64,000 nt of DNA from Umezawaea sp049997955 (GTDB lineage Bacteria > Actinomycetota > Actinomycetes > Mycobacteriales > Pseudonocardiaceae): positions 485,924 to 549,923 of the forward strand of contig JAEBDY010000005.1 in NCBI GenBank assembly GCA_049997955.1, in the 5' to 3' direction. The number at the start of each line of letters is the position of its first letter. Position 1 is the first letter of the stretch. The position numbers and the translations under genes are program-made. The notes under the pieces were generated by a model. That model made no database searches. It was not told the origin of the DNA and saw only the letters and a program-made list of their open reading frames with translations. Positions 1-8,538 of this stretch are shown here, piece after piece.

Positions 1-3000
1 GTGAGCCACGGGGTGCTGTCGGGGTTGACGACCCCGGTCACGTACTCGGCGGTCTGCGACAGGGGCAGCAGCTTGGCGGCGTCGACCAGCACGTCGTCCG
101 GCACCGGCGACCGGTGCCCGTGCTCGGCGGTCCAGACCGCCGCGACGGCGTCCACGTCCGGGCCGCGCGTCCACAGGTCGGCCGGGTCCTCGGGCACGGC
201 GGCGGCGAGCAGGTAGCGGCGGTACGTGTTGCCCAGGCGCTTGAGCCGTTCCTTGGCGGCCTTCGCGCCACCGGCGGACAGGTCGAGCAGACGGCGTTCC
301 GCGGTGCCGAGGTAGTTGGCGTCCCACCTGTCGACGCCGGGCATCCCCGCCAGCAGCACCGTCGCCTCGGCGCTCCCGAGGCCGGTGCGCTCCACCAGCG
401 CGGGCACGGCCTCGGGGAACCACGGCGCGGGCCCCCGCTCGGCGAGCACGTCGAGGAACCTGGTGACCCGCGCGCCCGCGAACGGCGAGCGCGCGTCCTC
501 CGACCACTCCAGCAGCCAGCCGGAGGGGAGGTCGAACCGACCGGGGGTCTTGGAGTACTGGAGGCCTTCGAACACGTTGGCCTGGCTGTGCCGCCAGTTC
601 TCCTCGAACACGGCGATGAACCCGCCACCCACCGGGGTGATGCGGTGCAGCGGCTTGGCGGTGTTGTCCGGCACGGCCACGCCCACGGTGCGCCAGTGGC
701 CGGTGCCGTCCGCCAGGCCGCTGTCGACGAGCGTCCTGAGCAGCAGCACCACCGCGTTCCGCTGCTCCTCCGGGGTCAGCGGCGACGCCGCGCGGAGGGC
801 GAGCGCGCCGAGGTGCGGCAGGTGGTCGAACCAGTCCGGGACGGGGGCCTCGGGCAGCGCGCGGCCTGCGGGTTTCGCAGCCGCGGCCGCGGCCGCCAGC
901 GCCGTGATCAACTCCGGCAGCGTGGTCGCCTTGGCGCCGTGGTTGCTGCTGGAGCGGTACCCGCCGAACCAGCCGAGCGCGGCGTTCAGCTCCTGCTCCG
1001 TCACCACCGGTCCGCTGGGGGCCAGCGCGGCCAGGTCGACGCCCCGCGCCGCCACGGCGACCTCGCCGAAGCTCCGGAACGTGCGCAGCTGCTTCGCGGC
1101 CCGGCGGACCACGTCGAGGACACCGGCGATCAGGCCGGGGTGGGTGAGGCCGGGCAGCGCCTTGGTGACGGCGCGCGTGAGGTCGTCGCGCTCGCCGCCC
1201 AGCAGCGACGTGAGCCGCTCGCGCAGCGACCGCTCCTTGTGCTCCTTCTGGTCCAGCTCCGCCAGCCCGGCGGCGAGCATGGCGTCCACGGCGCGGCGGG
1301 TGACCCCGCGCAGCGCGGCGGACCCGGCCTCGTCACGGGGCGTGAACGAGTGCCACCACGCCGTCGGCACCAGGAACGGCGTGCCCGCCGCGTACGCCGA
1401 GTGGGACTCCCTCGTGGACAGTCCGCCCAGCAGGGTCCCGTTGTCGTCCACCAGGTCCACCGACCGGTACGACTCGGCGAACACGAGCCTGCCACCACCC
1501 GGCAGGGCGATCACGCCGTCGGGTCGGCGGGTGCCCTTCGGCAGCCGGACCCTGCGCCCGTCGACCCCCTCGCCGAGCCAGGAGCCGTCGGCCTCCTGGC
1601 GCACCCGCCAGCCGTGCAGGCCGTCGGCCGCGCCGAGCGGGCTGGCCGCGGTGCCCGCGACCGCCGGGCGCAGGTCGCAGTCCGACAGCGCGAGCGCGGT
1701 GCCGTCCTCGGTGAACTCCTCCAGGAACCGCGGCAGGCTGGCGCGGCCCAGTTCGCCGGTGGCCGGGTCGACCTCGTGCCACCACCACTTCTGGTTCTGC
1801 CGGGCCCCGGTCCACACCGTGACGCCGTCGCCGAAGGCCCTCGCGGGGTCGGGGATCCGGGTGTCGCCGCGGTGCACGACCCGCCGCCCGGTGAACCGGC
1901 CGCCGTCCGGCAGCGCGATGGACGGGTTCTCCAGGTCGTTGTTGTAGTAGCCGCGCTGCTCGTCGGTGGGGGCGAACACCCGGTCCGGAGCGTCGCTCCA
2001 GTAGGCCCGCTCGCCCTCGGACGTCCGCCAGCGCACCAGGAGCGCGCCGTCGAACCACGACGCGACCGGCGCGGACGACCAGGTGCTGGTGGTCGGGGGG
2101 ATGCGGGCGACGTGCTCGGCGAGGATCCCGTCCGGGCCGACCACGATGAACGTGCCGCCCCGGCTGAGCACGATCGCGGGCCAGCCCTCGCCGCACGCGA
2201 CCACGCCCTCGTTCTTGGCGCCGCCCACCGTGGAGAGCTTGGCGAACGCCTCCTCCAGCGCGGGCCAGCCCAACTCGTCGAACAGGCCGGTGCGCAGCGT
2301 GGTGTGCAGGGCGGCGGCGACGTCCGTGGCGGCGATCGTCTCGGCCGCCTCCGGCACGTCGGCGAACGCCTCGGGCAGCCGCACCACGGCCAGGGTTTCG
2401 AGGGTGTTCGCCAGACCGGGCAGGGCCGTGGCGGCGATCCCGTCCGTGCTGCCGGTGATCCAGCGGCGCAGCGCGGCCCGCAGGCCGGGCACCGCGAGCG
2501 CGCCCAGCAGCACCTCGGTGTCGGCGACGCCGTGCCGGGAGCTGGAGCGCAGGTGGGCGACGACCCCGCCGCCGAGACCGGGGGCGAGCTGCTCCGACGC
2601 GGCGAGCGCGCTCAGGTCGCGGCGGCCCGGACCGGTGTCGGACAGCCAGTCGGACACCTCGAACTGGTGGTCCTCGCGGTTGGGCTTGGCCAGCGGGACG
2701 TCGTGGGCCGCCAGCAGGTCGAGCACGTCCAGCTCGCTCTGCCGCCAGCCGCGCAGGGCCTTGACCGGGACGGCGTCGGCGGCGAGCCTGCCCGACATCT
2801 CCTCGACCAGGTCCAGCAGCGCGGCGGACCGGCCGACGGACCGCCACTCGGAGGCGCGGACCGCGAGCACCGACGAGAGCCACTCGGCGGGCACGGTCGG
2901 CACCTGGCCCGCAGGCTCGACGAGGGCGCGGGTGGCGCCGCAGGCCGTGAGGACGCCGAGCCACGTGTCGAGCGCGGAGGCCGACGCGGGCACGAACGTC

Positions 3001-3887
3001 AGCAGGAGGTGGCGGACCTCGGTGTCGCGGGTCGCCAGGGCGATCAGCGCGTCGCGGTAGGACTTCCAGAACCCGACACCGGCGCGGCTGACCGCGGGGC
3101 TGTCCAGGATGGCGCGCAGCAGCCGCTCGTCCTCGGCGGCGACGTCGAGCTTCGCCACCTTCGCCAGCCGCCGCAGGTCCTCCGGCATCCCGGTGTACGG
3201 CGGCAGGCCGCCGCGGGTGCGTTCGACGCACAGGGTCAGGAACAGCTCGTACGCCGAACCGCCGTCGTGCTTGCGGGCCAACCCCTTGGCGTGCGCCGAC
3301 AGGGCCTTCGCCGTCAGCGCGCCCGCGAAGGCGAACTCCAGGAACACCTCGCGGGTCCGCTCCGGGTCGACCTTGAGGTCGTGCACCTCCTCGGCCTCGC
3401 GCGCCTTGCCGAACATGCTCGCGGCGTACGTCGGGTTGCCGTGCTCCAGGAAGATCCGCCCGGCCTGCTCGTAGAACGTCGGCAGGAAGTGCGGCGCGGA
3501 GCGGCCCAGCATCACGCCGAGGCTGGTGAAGCCGTCCTTGGCGGCGCCCGCGCGGGAGCGGGCCGTGCGGGCGAGGCGCTCCACGTCCTTCACCAGGTTG
3601 AGCGCGTGGTGGGCGTTGGCCGGGTCGTTCACCAGGGCCCAGGCGGGGAACCCGAGCGCGCTGCGTCTGCCCGTGCCGACCCCCGCGGTGCGGACGGGAG
3701 CGCCGAACCCGAGGTACTCGCTGGTCAGGTCCTCGGCGCGCCCGAGGACGGCGGGCACGAGCCGGACGACCACGCGGTCGCCGAGACCGGGGTGCGTGTA
3801 GTGGCGGGCGGTGATGGTGTCGCGGTCCTCGCCCGCTGCCTCGACGCCGGGCAGGACGGCTCCGACGGCGATCAGTGCCTTGCTCAT
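1..3887 (-). CDS. Very large DUF4132-associated protein, partial (C-terminus beyond the window)
   Basis: An open frame runs leftward from an ATG at 3887 to the window edge, giving at least 1295 residues with no stop. The N-terminus reads MSKALIAVGAVLPGVEA. No catalytic motif is recognisable by eye. There are Trp/Tyr-rich stretches, such as QNQKWWWHEVDPATGELG, and a long alpha-helical N-terminal half. Proteins of this look in actinomycetes accompany DUF4132 proteins, often near MoxR ATPase and VWA genes, and are often labelled simply DNA-binding protein. That label is weak. The start is fixed by an ATGA overlap with the stop of the upstream DUF4132 gene, so the two are translationally coupled and probably work together. 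Several other frames here are open only because of high GC. Function unknown. Confidence 0.8.
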   Translation of the reverse strand, partial: MSKALIAVGAVLPGVEAAGEDRDTITARHYTHPGLGDRVVVRLVPAVLGRAEDLTSEYLGFGAPVRTAGVGTGRRSALGFPAWALVNDPANAHHALNLVKDVERLARTARSRAGAAKDGFTSLGVMLGRSAPHFLPTFYEQAGRIFLEHGNPTYAASMFGKAREAEEVHDLKVDPERTREVFLEFAFAGALTAKALSAHAKGLARKHDGGSAYELFLTLCVERTRGGLPPYTGMPEDLRRLAKVAKLDVAAEDERLLRAILDSPAVSRAGVGFWKSYRDALIALATRDTEVRHLLLTFVPASASALDTWLGVLTACGATRALVEPAGQVPTVPAEWLSSVLAVRASEWRSVGRSAALLDLVEEMSGRLAADAVPVKALRGWRQSELDVLDLLAAHDVPLAKPNREDHQFEVSDWLSDTGPGRRDLSALAASEQLAPGLGGGVVAHLRSSSRHGVADTEVLLGALAVPGLRAALRRWITGSTDGIAATALPGLANTLETLAVVRLPEAFADVPEAAETIAATDVAAALHTTLRTGLFDELGWPALEEAFAKLSTVGGAKNEGVVACGEGWPAIVLSRGGTFIVVGPDGILAEHVARIPPTTSTWSSAPVASWFDGALLVRWRTSEGERAYWSDAPDRVFAPTDEQRGYYNNDLENPSIALPDGGRFTGRRVVHRGDTRIPDPARAFGDGVTVWTGARQNQKWWWHEVDPATGELGRASLPRFLEEFTEDGTALALSDCDLRPAVAGTAASPLGAADGLHGWRVRQEADGSWLGEGVDGRRVRLPKGTRRPDGVIALPGGGRLVFAESYRSVDLVDDNGTLLGGLSTRESHSAYAAGTPFLVPTAWWHSFTPRDEAGSAALRGVTRRAVDAMLAAGLAELDQKEHKERSLRERLTSLLGGERDDLTRAVTKALPGLTHPGLIAGVLDVVRRAAKQLRTFRSFGEVAVAARGVDLAALAPSGPVVTEQELNAALGWFGGYRSSSNHGAKATTLPELITALAAAAAAAKPAGRALPEAPVPDWFDHLPHLGALALRAASPLTPEEQRNAVVLLLRTLVDSGLADGTGHWRTVGVAVPDNTAKPLHRITPVGGGFIAVFEENWRHSQANVFEGLQYSKTPGRFDLPSGWLLEWSEDARSPFAGARVTRFLDVLAERGPAPWFPEAVPALVERTGLGSAEATVLLAGMPGVDRWDANYLGTAERRLLDLSAGGAKAAKERLKRLGNTYRRYLLAAAVPEDPADLWTRGPDVDAVAAVWTAEHGHRSPVPDDVLVDAAKLLPLSQTAEYVTGVVNPDSTPWL

Positions 3888-4738
3888 GGTGCTACCACCG
3901 CTTCCTCGACGACGCGGCCGGCGTGGATCGCCGAGGCCATGCGCATTCCCTCGGACCACGCGACCGGTCCGACGTCGGACAGGGGGACCGCGGTTCCGTC
4001 CTCCAGCGCCCAGCGCAGTTCACCGGTCCAGGTCTCGCCCTCGGGGTAGTCCGAACCGATCCAGAACCGGGCCTCCACGACCCGGCCGTCCTCGAACGCG
4101 GAGTACACCGCGTCACCGCCGCGCACCGGGTAGCCGAGCGTGCGGCACCGGCCGTGCGCGTGGTTGAGCTGCTCGAACTTGCCGCCGGAGTAGTCGTCGA
4201 CGGAGGTGCGGTTCGCCGGCACCCCCTCCGGCCGGACGAACGTCTGCCGGAACAGCTGCTGCGCCTTCTGCTCCACGCCCAGCTCGGCGCCGAACTCGCG
4301 CAGCTCCTCCAGGTCGTCCAGCAGGACCGGGTGCGGGATCGACACGACCTCGGGCCGCATCCGCACCGTGTCGCCGTCGAGGGTGACCACACCGAGGCCC
4401 TTCTCCGCGTCCACGTCCCGCAGGAACCCCGTTTCACCCTCCGCTGTGACCACCAGGTCACGCAGCGCGGCCGCCCACGCGGCGTCGGCCCACACCTCGG
4501 TGAGCAACGCCGTGGGCACGGGCAGTGAGCGGACCATCCATCCGTCCACGGCGGACAGGCACTCGGCCTCGTGGCGCGTCAGCCACTCGGCGAGCTGGCG
4601 CAGCTGCACCACCTGCGGATCGTCCTTGATGGACGCGGGCGTCGAGGAGAGCAGCTTTCCCTTGCCGTTGCGGCACTGGATCCTGCCGTTCTCCGCGAGC
4701 CGCACCTGGTACCCGGACGCGGCGTCGAGCCAGCCCAC
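3884..4738 (-). CDS. DUF4132 domain protein
   Basis: 284 residues, starting MGWLDAASGYQVRLAENG. The GTG start at 4738 is preceded by AGGAGG five bases upstream. The central and C-terminal sequence has the look of the DUF4132 family: LREFGAELGVEQKAQQLFRQTF near residues 140-165, then a Gly/Trp-rich tail. DUF4132 is the C-terminal domain of E. coli MolR, a proposed regulator of molybdate metabolism; here it stands alone. The gene overlaps the next, very large gene by four bases (ATGA), so the pair is an operon. No signal peptide or membrane segment is seen, so a cytoplasmic location is likely. The biochemical role is not established for the family. Confidence 0.8.
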   Translation of the reverse strand: MGWLDAASGYQVRLAENGRIQCRNGKGKLLSSTPASIKDDPQVVQLRQLAEWLTRHEAECLSAVDGWMVRSLPVPTALLTEVWADAAWAAALRDLVVTAEGETGFLRDVDAEKGLGVVTLDGDTVRMRPEVVSIPHPVLLDDLEELREFGAELGVEQKAQQLFRQTFVRPEGVPANRTSVDDYSGGKFEQLNHAHGRCRTLGYPVRGGDAVYSAFEDGRVVEARFWIGSDYPEGETWTGELRWALEDGTAVPLSDVGPVAWSEGMRMASAIHAGRVVEEAVVAP

Positions 4739-4862
4739 GGTTCCTCCTGCGAATCGGTCTTCTAGGTGACGAGCCGGAGGGTAGCGACGGGCACCGACAA
4801 TTTTCGCCGCTCGCCTCCTTCGCAACCTCCGCGTGACCCCTCGGACCTGCTCGCCGGAGCGT

Positions 4863-4903
4863 CGAACGGCGCCGCCCGCGTGCTCTGCGGACGACGCCGT
4901 TCG
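4863..4903. terminator. Hairpin downstream of the peroxidase-DoxX operon
   Basis: Nine-base arms CGAACGGCG (4863-4871) and CGCCGTTCG (4895-4903) enclose a G+C-rich loop that contains a smaller CCGC/GCGG stem. It lies just past the stop of the leftward DoxX gene at 4924 and before the DUF4132 promoter region. There is no U-tract, as is common for actinobacterial terminators. Confidence 0.5.
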
Positions 4904-4923
4904 GCTGTGCGGGTCGAGGCCGG

Positions 4924-5367
4924 CTAGGACCCGGACGGCTCCTTCCGGTCCTGACCGGACAGTGCCAGCAGGACGAGCGCCGCGCACACGAGCACGAGGT
5001 TCTTCAGCACGAACTCCCCGTTCCCGTTGAGCAGCAGCGGGTTGCCGTCCGTCAGCACCATCGACGGCGCCTGGAAGAACACGAGGAACGTGCCCGCCAG
5101 GTGGGCCGCGACCGCGATCAGGGTCAGCCGGACGGGCCGCCCGACCAGCAGCGCGGCGCCGAGCGCGACCTCCACCCAGCCGAGGGCGGGGACCAGGAAC
5201 CCCTGGTCCGCCCACGGCACCGTGGCGCCGACCAGTTCCGAGACCGGCGAGTCTCCGGTCACCTTGAGCACGCCGAACCACACGAACACGACGCCGAGGG
5301 AGATCCTCAGCGCGGGCCGCGTCACGCGGTTCAGCACCTGCTCGACCGCGACCTTCACGCCCGCCAC
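4924..5367 (-). CDS. DoxX-like integral membrane protein
   Basis: 147 residues with four hydrophobic segments. The first contains LRISLGVVFVWFGVLKVTGD, typical of the DoxX/YkgB group of small membrane proteins, where a short Pro/Gly-rich loop follows helix 1. Helix 2 (LVPALGWVEVALGAALLVGR) and helix 3 (LTLIAVAAHLAGTFLVFF) follow at normal spacing. The GTG start at 5367 lies one base beyond the stop of the peroxidase gene, so the two are one operon and probably coupled. DoxX-family proteins are linked in several bacteria to quinone or thiol redox processes at the membrane, which would suit a partner of a peroxidase. That functional link is inference. Confidence 0.8.
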   Translation of the reverse strand: MAGVKVAVEQVLNRVTRPALRISLGVVFVWFGVLKVTGDSPVSELVGATVPWADQGFLVPALGWVEVALGAALLVGRPVRLTLIAVAAHLAGTFLVFFQAPSMVLTDGNPLLLNGNGEFVLKNLVLVCAALVLLALSGQDRKEPSGS

Positions 5368-5368
5368 G

Positions 5369-7021
5369 TCAGTCGCCCAACGGGTTGAGCAGGTCGCCCT
5401 TGCCCTCGAAGGCGAAGAGCAGGAGGTCGGTCATCCGGAACGTCCGCGAGTCCGGGCCCAGCGAGGGCCGCCACGACGGCGCCCGCACGATCGACGTGCG
5501 GCTGCCCTCCATGGCCCGGTGGAACACCTCGGCGGTGATCCGACCGCCGACCGGCCCGAGCAGACCGCCGTTCACCTCGGCCTCGCGCAGGACGTAGAAC
5601 CACAGGGGCGTGTCGGCGGCCAACTCCTCCCGCTGCTCGTCGGTGAGCGCGTCGAGCGACGCCCCGCCGTCACCGACCAGGATCTGCTCGGTCGTCAGCG
5701 GTTCCACGCGGAGGAAGTCCGCCATCTGCTGCCCGCTCGCCAACCGGACCATGCTCGCCCTCGTGAGGTTGCGGAAGGAGAGGTTGCGCTGGATCTCGGC
5801 GAACGTCGTGCCACGACCGCCGAACGTGCCCGCAGGCAGTTGCGTGAGCGGGTTGACCAGCAGCGTGTCGATCCGCTTCGCCACGTTGCCACCGCCCTCC
5901 GGCGGCGCGAGGTCCGGCCGGTCCGCCTCGGTGAAGTCGAAGAGGCGGCGGAAGTCCGCGATCCAGTTGGTCGGCAGCGTGTCGACCGTGCCGGAGTTCG
6001 GGTTGTCCAGGTCGGGGAGCTGCGACCCCGGCTGGAAGTTGCCCGCGACACCGGTGAAGGTGAACAGCGCCAGCAGGGTCCCGATCCCGCCGGGACCGCC
6101 GGTGTTGAACACCCGGTTCCACTGGTAGGCGCCCCGGATCATGCTGTGCCCCAACCGGTACGTGGCGACCGAGAACTCGATCGGCATCGTCGGGTGGTTC
6201 CCGTGGCGGGCGTACCCGCGGCCGGGGGCCTCGAAGAACCGGCGGCCGTTGGTGAAGACGTCCTCCACGATCGCCGGGTCGACGATCCTCGGCAGGAAGT
6301 CGGTGCGCAGCATCCACTGGTAGTGCCGGACCACGTGCTCGCGGGCCGCGGTGAACAGCCGCCGTCCGCTGAGGCCCTTGAGCGCCAACTCCTCGACCAC
6401 CTGGTTGTGGAAGCGGATGAACGCCAGGTGCGTCTGCGCCACCACGAGGTTCTCGTCGTTGCGCGCGTCCGGGATCAGCGGCAGCCGCCGGTCCGCGGCC
6501 GTGCCACCCGTGCCGCCCCGGCGCGGCAGGTCGAAGCCGTCCAGTTCGACGTTGACCCGCTCGTCCGGGAAGCTCGTCGCGGACGTCCTGCCCACCTTGA
6601 GCTTCACGCCGTCCTCGGTGTAGAAGACGCGGTCGTCCTTGTCCTCCGGGCCCCGGCCGTACACCGAGTCCAGGTCCAGCGCCGGAGACCTGCCCTGGAG
6701 CAGCTCCCCGAGGGTGACGTCGTCGCCCAGCAGGGCCTCGGTCCGGTCCATCGTCAGGTCGTGGTCGACGAACTGGCCGAGGTAGGTGAAACCGGCCGGG
6801 ATGGCCGAATCCGCCTGCGGGACGTCGTCGGTGGTGGCCACGGCCAGCGCGGTGCGGACCTCCTCGTCGGTCCGCACCCCCTTCGGCCCGAGGCGGGAGA
6901 AGCGGAACCGCCGCAGCTCCTCCACCGTGGACGGCTGTCGTGCGGTCGGATCCCCGTGGCCGTCGAATTCGAGCACTCCTTCGCCGACCACGAAGAAGCT
7001 GTCGCGCGCGTGCTTTTTCAC
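5369..7021 (-). CDS. Animal-type haem peroxidase (peroxidase-cyclooxygenase superfamily)
   Basis: 550 residues covering a full animal haem peroxidase domain. The distal-histidine motif GQFVDHDLT is at residues 82-90 (His87, with Asp88 as a likely haem-ester residue). RHYQWMLRTDFLP follows near 232-244, and the proximal-histidine motif YRLGHSM is near 288-294 (His292). The expected activity is H2O2-dependent oxidation of halides, phenols or other substrates. There is no signal peptide, so it appears cytoplasmic, unlike secreted animal relatives. The GTG start at 7021 is preceded by a GGGGGG tract; an in-frame alternative was not found nearby. It is the first gene of an operon with a DoxX-like membrane protein. 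Confidence 0.9.
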   Translation of the reverse strand: MKKHARDSFFVVGEGVLEFDGHGDPTARQPSTVEELRRFRFSRLGPKGVRTDEEVRTALAVATTDDVPQADSAIPAGFTYLGQFVDHDLTMDRTEALLGDDVTLGELLQGRSPALDLDSVYGRGPEDKDDRVFYTEDGVKLKVGRTSATSFPDERVNVELDGFDLPRRGGTGGTAADRRLPLIPDARNDENLVVAQTHLAFIRFHNQVVEELALKGLSGRRLFTAAREHVVRHYQWMLRTDFLPRIVDPAIVEDVFTNGRRFFEAPGRGYARHGNHPTMPIEFSVATYRLGHSMIRGAYQWNRVFNTGGPGGIGTLLALFTFTGVAGNFQPGSQLPDLDNPNSGTVDTLPTNWIADFRRLFDFTEADRPDLAPPEGGGNVAKRIDTLLVNPLTQLPAGTFGGRGTTFAEIQRNLSFRNLTRASMVRLASGQQMADFLRVEPLTTEQILVGDGGASLDALTDEQREELAADTPLWFYVLREAEVNGGLLGPVGGRITAEVFHRAMEGSRTSIVRAPSWRPSLGPDSRTFRMTDLLLFAFEGKGDLLNPLGD

Positions 7022-7149
7022 ATGGACCCCCCGGTCTGGTGCCGGTCGCGAACCGGCCGCGGCGGCGCACCCCCTGTGCGCCGCCCACACCTGGTAGGAG
7101 GGGCGTGGCCCGGCGGTGGATACGCCGAATGCCCCGGTTCTCCCTGGGG

Positions 7150-8031
7150 TCAGCCCTTCGCGAACGCCCGGCGGGCGTGGGCGAGGAGTTCGCGCAGGGC
7201 GGGGGCGGTGCCGCGCCGCCAGACCAGGCAGAGGAGGGCGGGGGTGGTGACGTCCGCGATCGGGAGGGCCGTCAGGCGGTCGCGGTAGTGCGCGGCCATG
7301 GACTCGCTGAGGACCGCGACGCCGAGGCCGCGGGCCGCCAGGTCGGCGATGGCGTCGGCGGCGCTGGCCAGCAGGCCGATCACCGGGCGCAGGTCACGTG
7401 CGGCGCACGCCTGGTCGAGCACGGTGCGCAGACCGGTGCCGGGCGGCATGCACACGAGCGGGTGGGCGCACAGGTCGCGGAGGGTGACCCGGCGGAGAGC
7501 CGTCAGCGGGTGGTCCGGGGGCACGGCGGCGACCAGCCGCTCGCTGATGATCGTCACCGACTCCAGGCCCTCGGGCGCGGCCGTCGCGGTGCCGACCAGC
7601 GCCAGGTCCGCGGTGCCGTCGCGCACGGCCTGGACCAGGCGGTCGGAGTTGTCCTCCAGCAGGGACACCTCCACGCCGGGGTGGGCGCGGTGGAACGAGG
7701 CGAGCGCGTCGAACAGCGGCGTGACGGTGCAGCCGACGACCATGCCGACGGTGAGCCTGCCCCGGATCAGGTCGGTCACCTCGCCCACGGCCTGGCCGAC
7801 CGCGTGCGCCGACGCCAGCGCGGCGCGGGCGTGGTCGAGCGCGGCCTTGCCCGCGACCGTGAGGGTGGCGGTGCGGGAGGACCGGTCGAACAGCTCGGCG
7901 CCGAGTTCCCGTTCCAGCTGCCGGATCTGCGCGCTGACACCGGACTGGCTGATGCGCACGCGTTCGGCCGCCCTGGTGAAGTTGCGCTCCTCGGCGACCG
8001 CGACGAAGTACTCCAGCTGCCTCAATTCCAT
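7150..8031 (-). CDS. LysR-family transcriptional regulator
   Basis: 293 residues. The N-terminal winged helix-turn-helix spans residues 3-60, with TRAAERVRISQSGVSAQIRQLE in the recognition region. The remainder is a LysR substrate-binding domain. The ATG at 8031 is chosen because MELRQLEYFVAVAEERNF is the canonical LysR N-terminus. It is divergent from the SnoaL-like gene at 8102 with only 70 bp between them, the usual arrangement for a LysR regulator and its target. The inducer cannot be told from sequence. Confidence 0.93.
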   Translation of the reverse strand: MELRQLEYFVAVAEERNFTRAAERVRISQSGVSAQIRQLERELGAELFDRSSRTATLTVAGKAALDHARAALASAHAVGQAVGEVTDLIRGRLTVGMVVGCTVTPLFDALASFHRAHPGVEVSLLEDNSDRLVQAVRDGTADLALVGTATAAPEGLESVTIISERLVAAVPPDHPLTALRRVTLRDLCAHPLVCMPPGTGLRTVLDQACAARDLRPVIGLLASAADAIADLAARGLGVAVLSESMAAHYRDRLTALPIADVTTPALLCLVWRRGTAPALRELLAHARRAFAKG

Positions 8032-8101
8032 GACTGGGGATTCTAGCTGCCAGTAGAACCAGCTGTTGGACTTCTGGATTCCGTTCGCCCAGGCTGGAGG
8101 C

Positions 8102-8455
8102 ATGAACGAGAAGGCGATGCGACCCGAGGACCTCACCAGGCTGTTCGTCGAACGGTCGAACGCGGGCGACGCGGCGGGCGTCGCGGCCCTCTACGAGGAG
8201 GACGCCGTGATGGCCTACCCGCCCGGCGGCCGGACGGTCGGCCGCGCGGCGATCCAGGCGCTCTGGGAGCGGGTACTGGCCAACCGCCCGCACTTCGAGC
8301 AGGAGGAACCGCTGCCCACGCTGGTGAGCGGCGACATCGCCCTCACGTCGACCCCGCCGAAGGACGGCTCGGGCGCTCGCGCCCAGGTGGTCCGCCGCCA
8401 GCCCGACGGCAGCTGGCTGCGGCTGCTGGACCAGCCGGAGTTCGTCCAGGGCTGA
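8102..8455 (+). CDS. SnoaL-like (NTF2-fold) small protein
   Basis: 117 residues starting MNEKAMRPEDLTRLFVERSN, after a GGAGG seven bases upstream. The pattern of an N-terminal helix pair, then AGDAAGVAALYEEDAVMAYP, then a strand-rich half with VRRQPDGSWLRLLDQPE, is the DUF4440/SnoaL-like NTF2 fold. Such proteins may be isomerases, hydrolases or simple ligand binders. No catalytic residues can be assigned here. It is divergent from, and likely controlled by, the LysR gene at 7150-8031. Confidence 0.8.
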   Translation: MNEKAMRPEDLTRLFVERSNAGDAAGVAALYEEDAVMAYPPGGRTVGRAAIQALWERVLANRPHFEQEEPLPTLVSGDIALTSTPPKDGSGARAQVVRRQPDGSWLRLLDQPEFVQG

Positions 8456-8538
8456 GCGACCGTACGCGTCGTTCGAAAGGCGATACATCGGCAGCGCCGA
8501 TGTATCGCCGCTGCACCGGGGAACCCGACCCTGCTGGG

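Noticed and set aside
114..4049. A 1311-codon rightward open frame opposite the DUF4132-associated genes
   Set aside because: It has no family look, is full of Arg/Gly/Pro/Gln, and lies exactly opposite a leftward coding pair fixed by a ribosome-binding site and ATGA overlap. It is a high-GC shadow.
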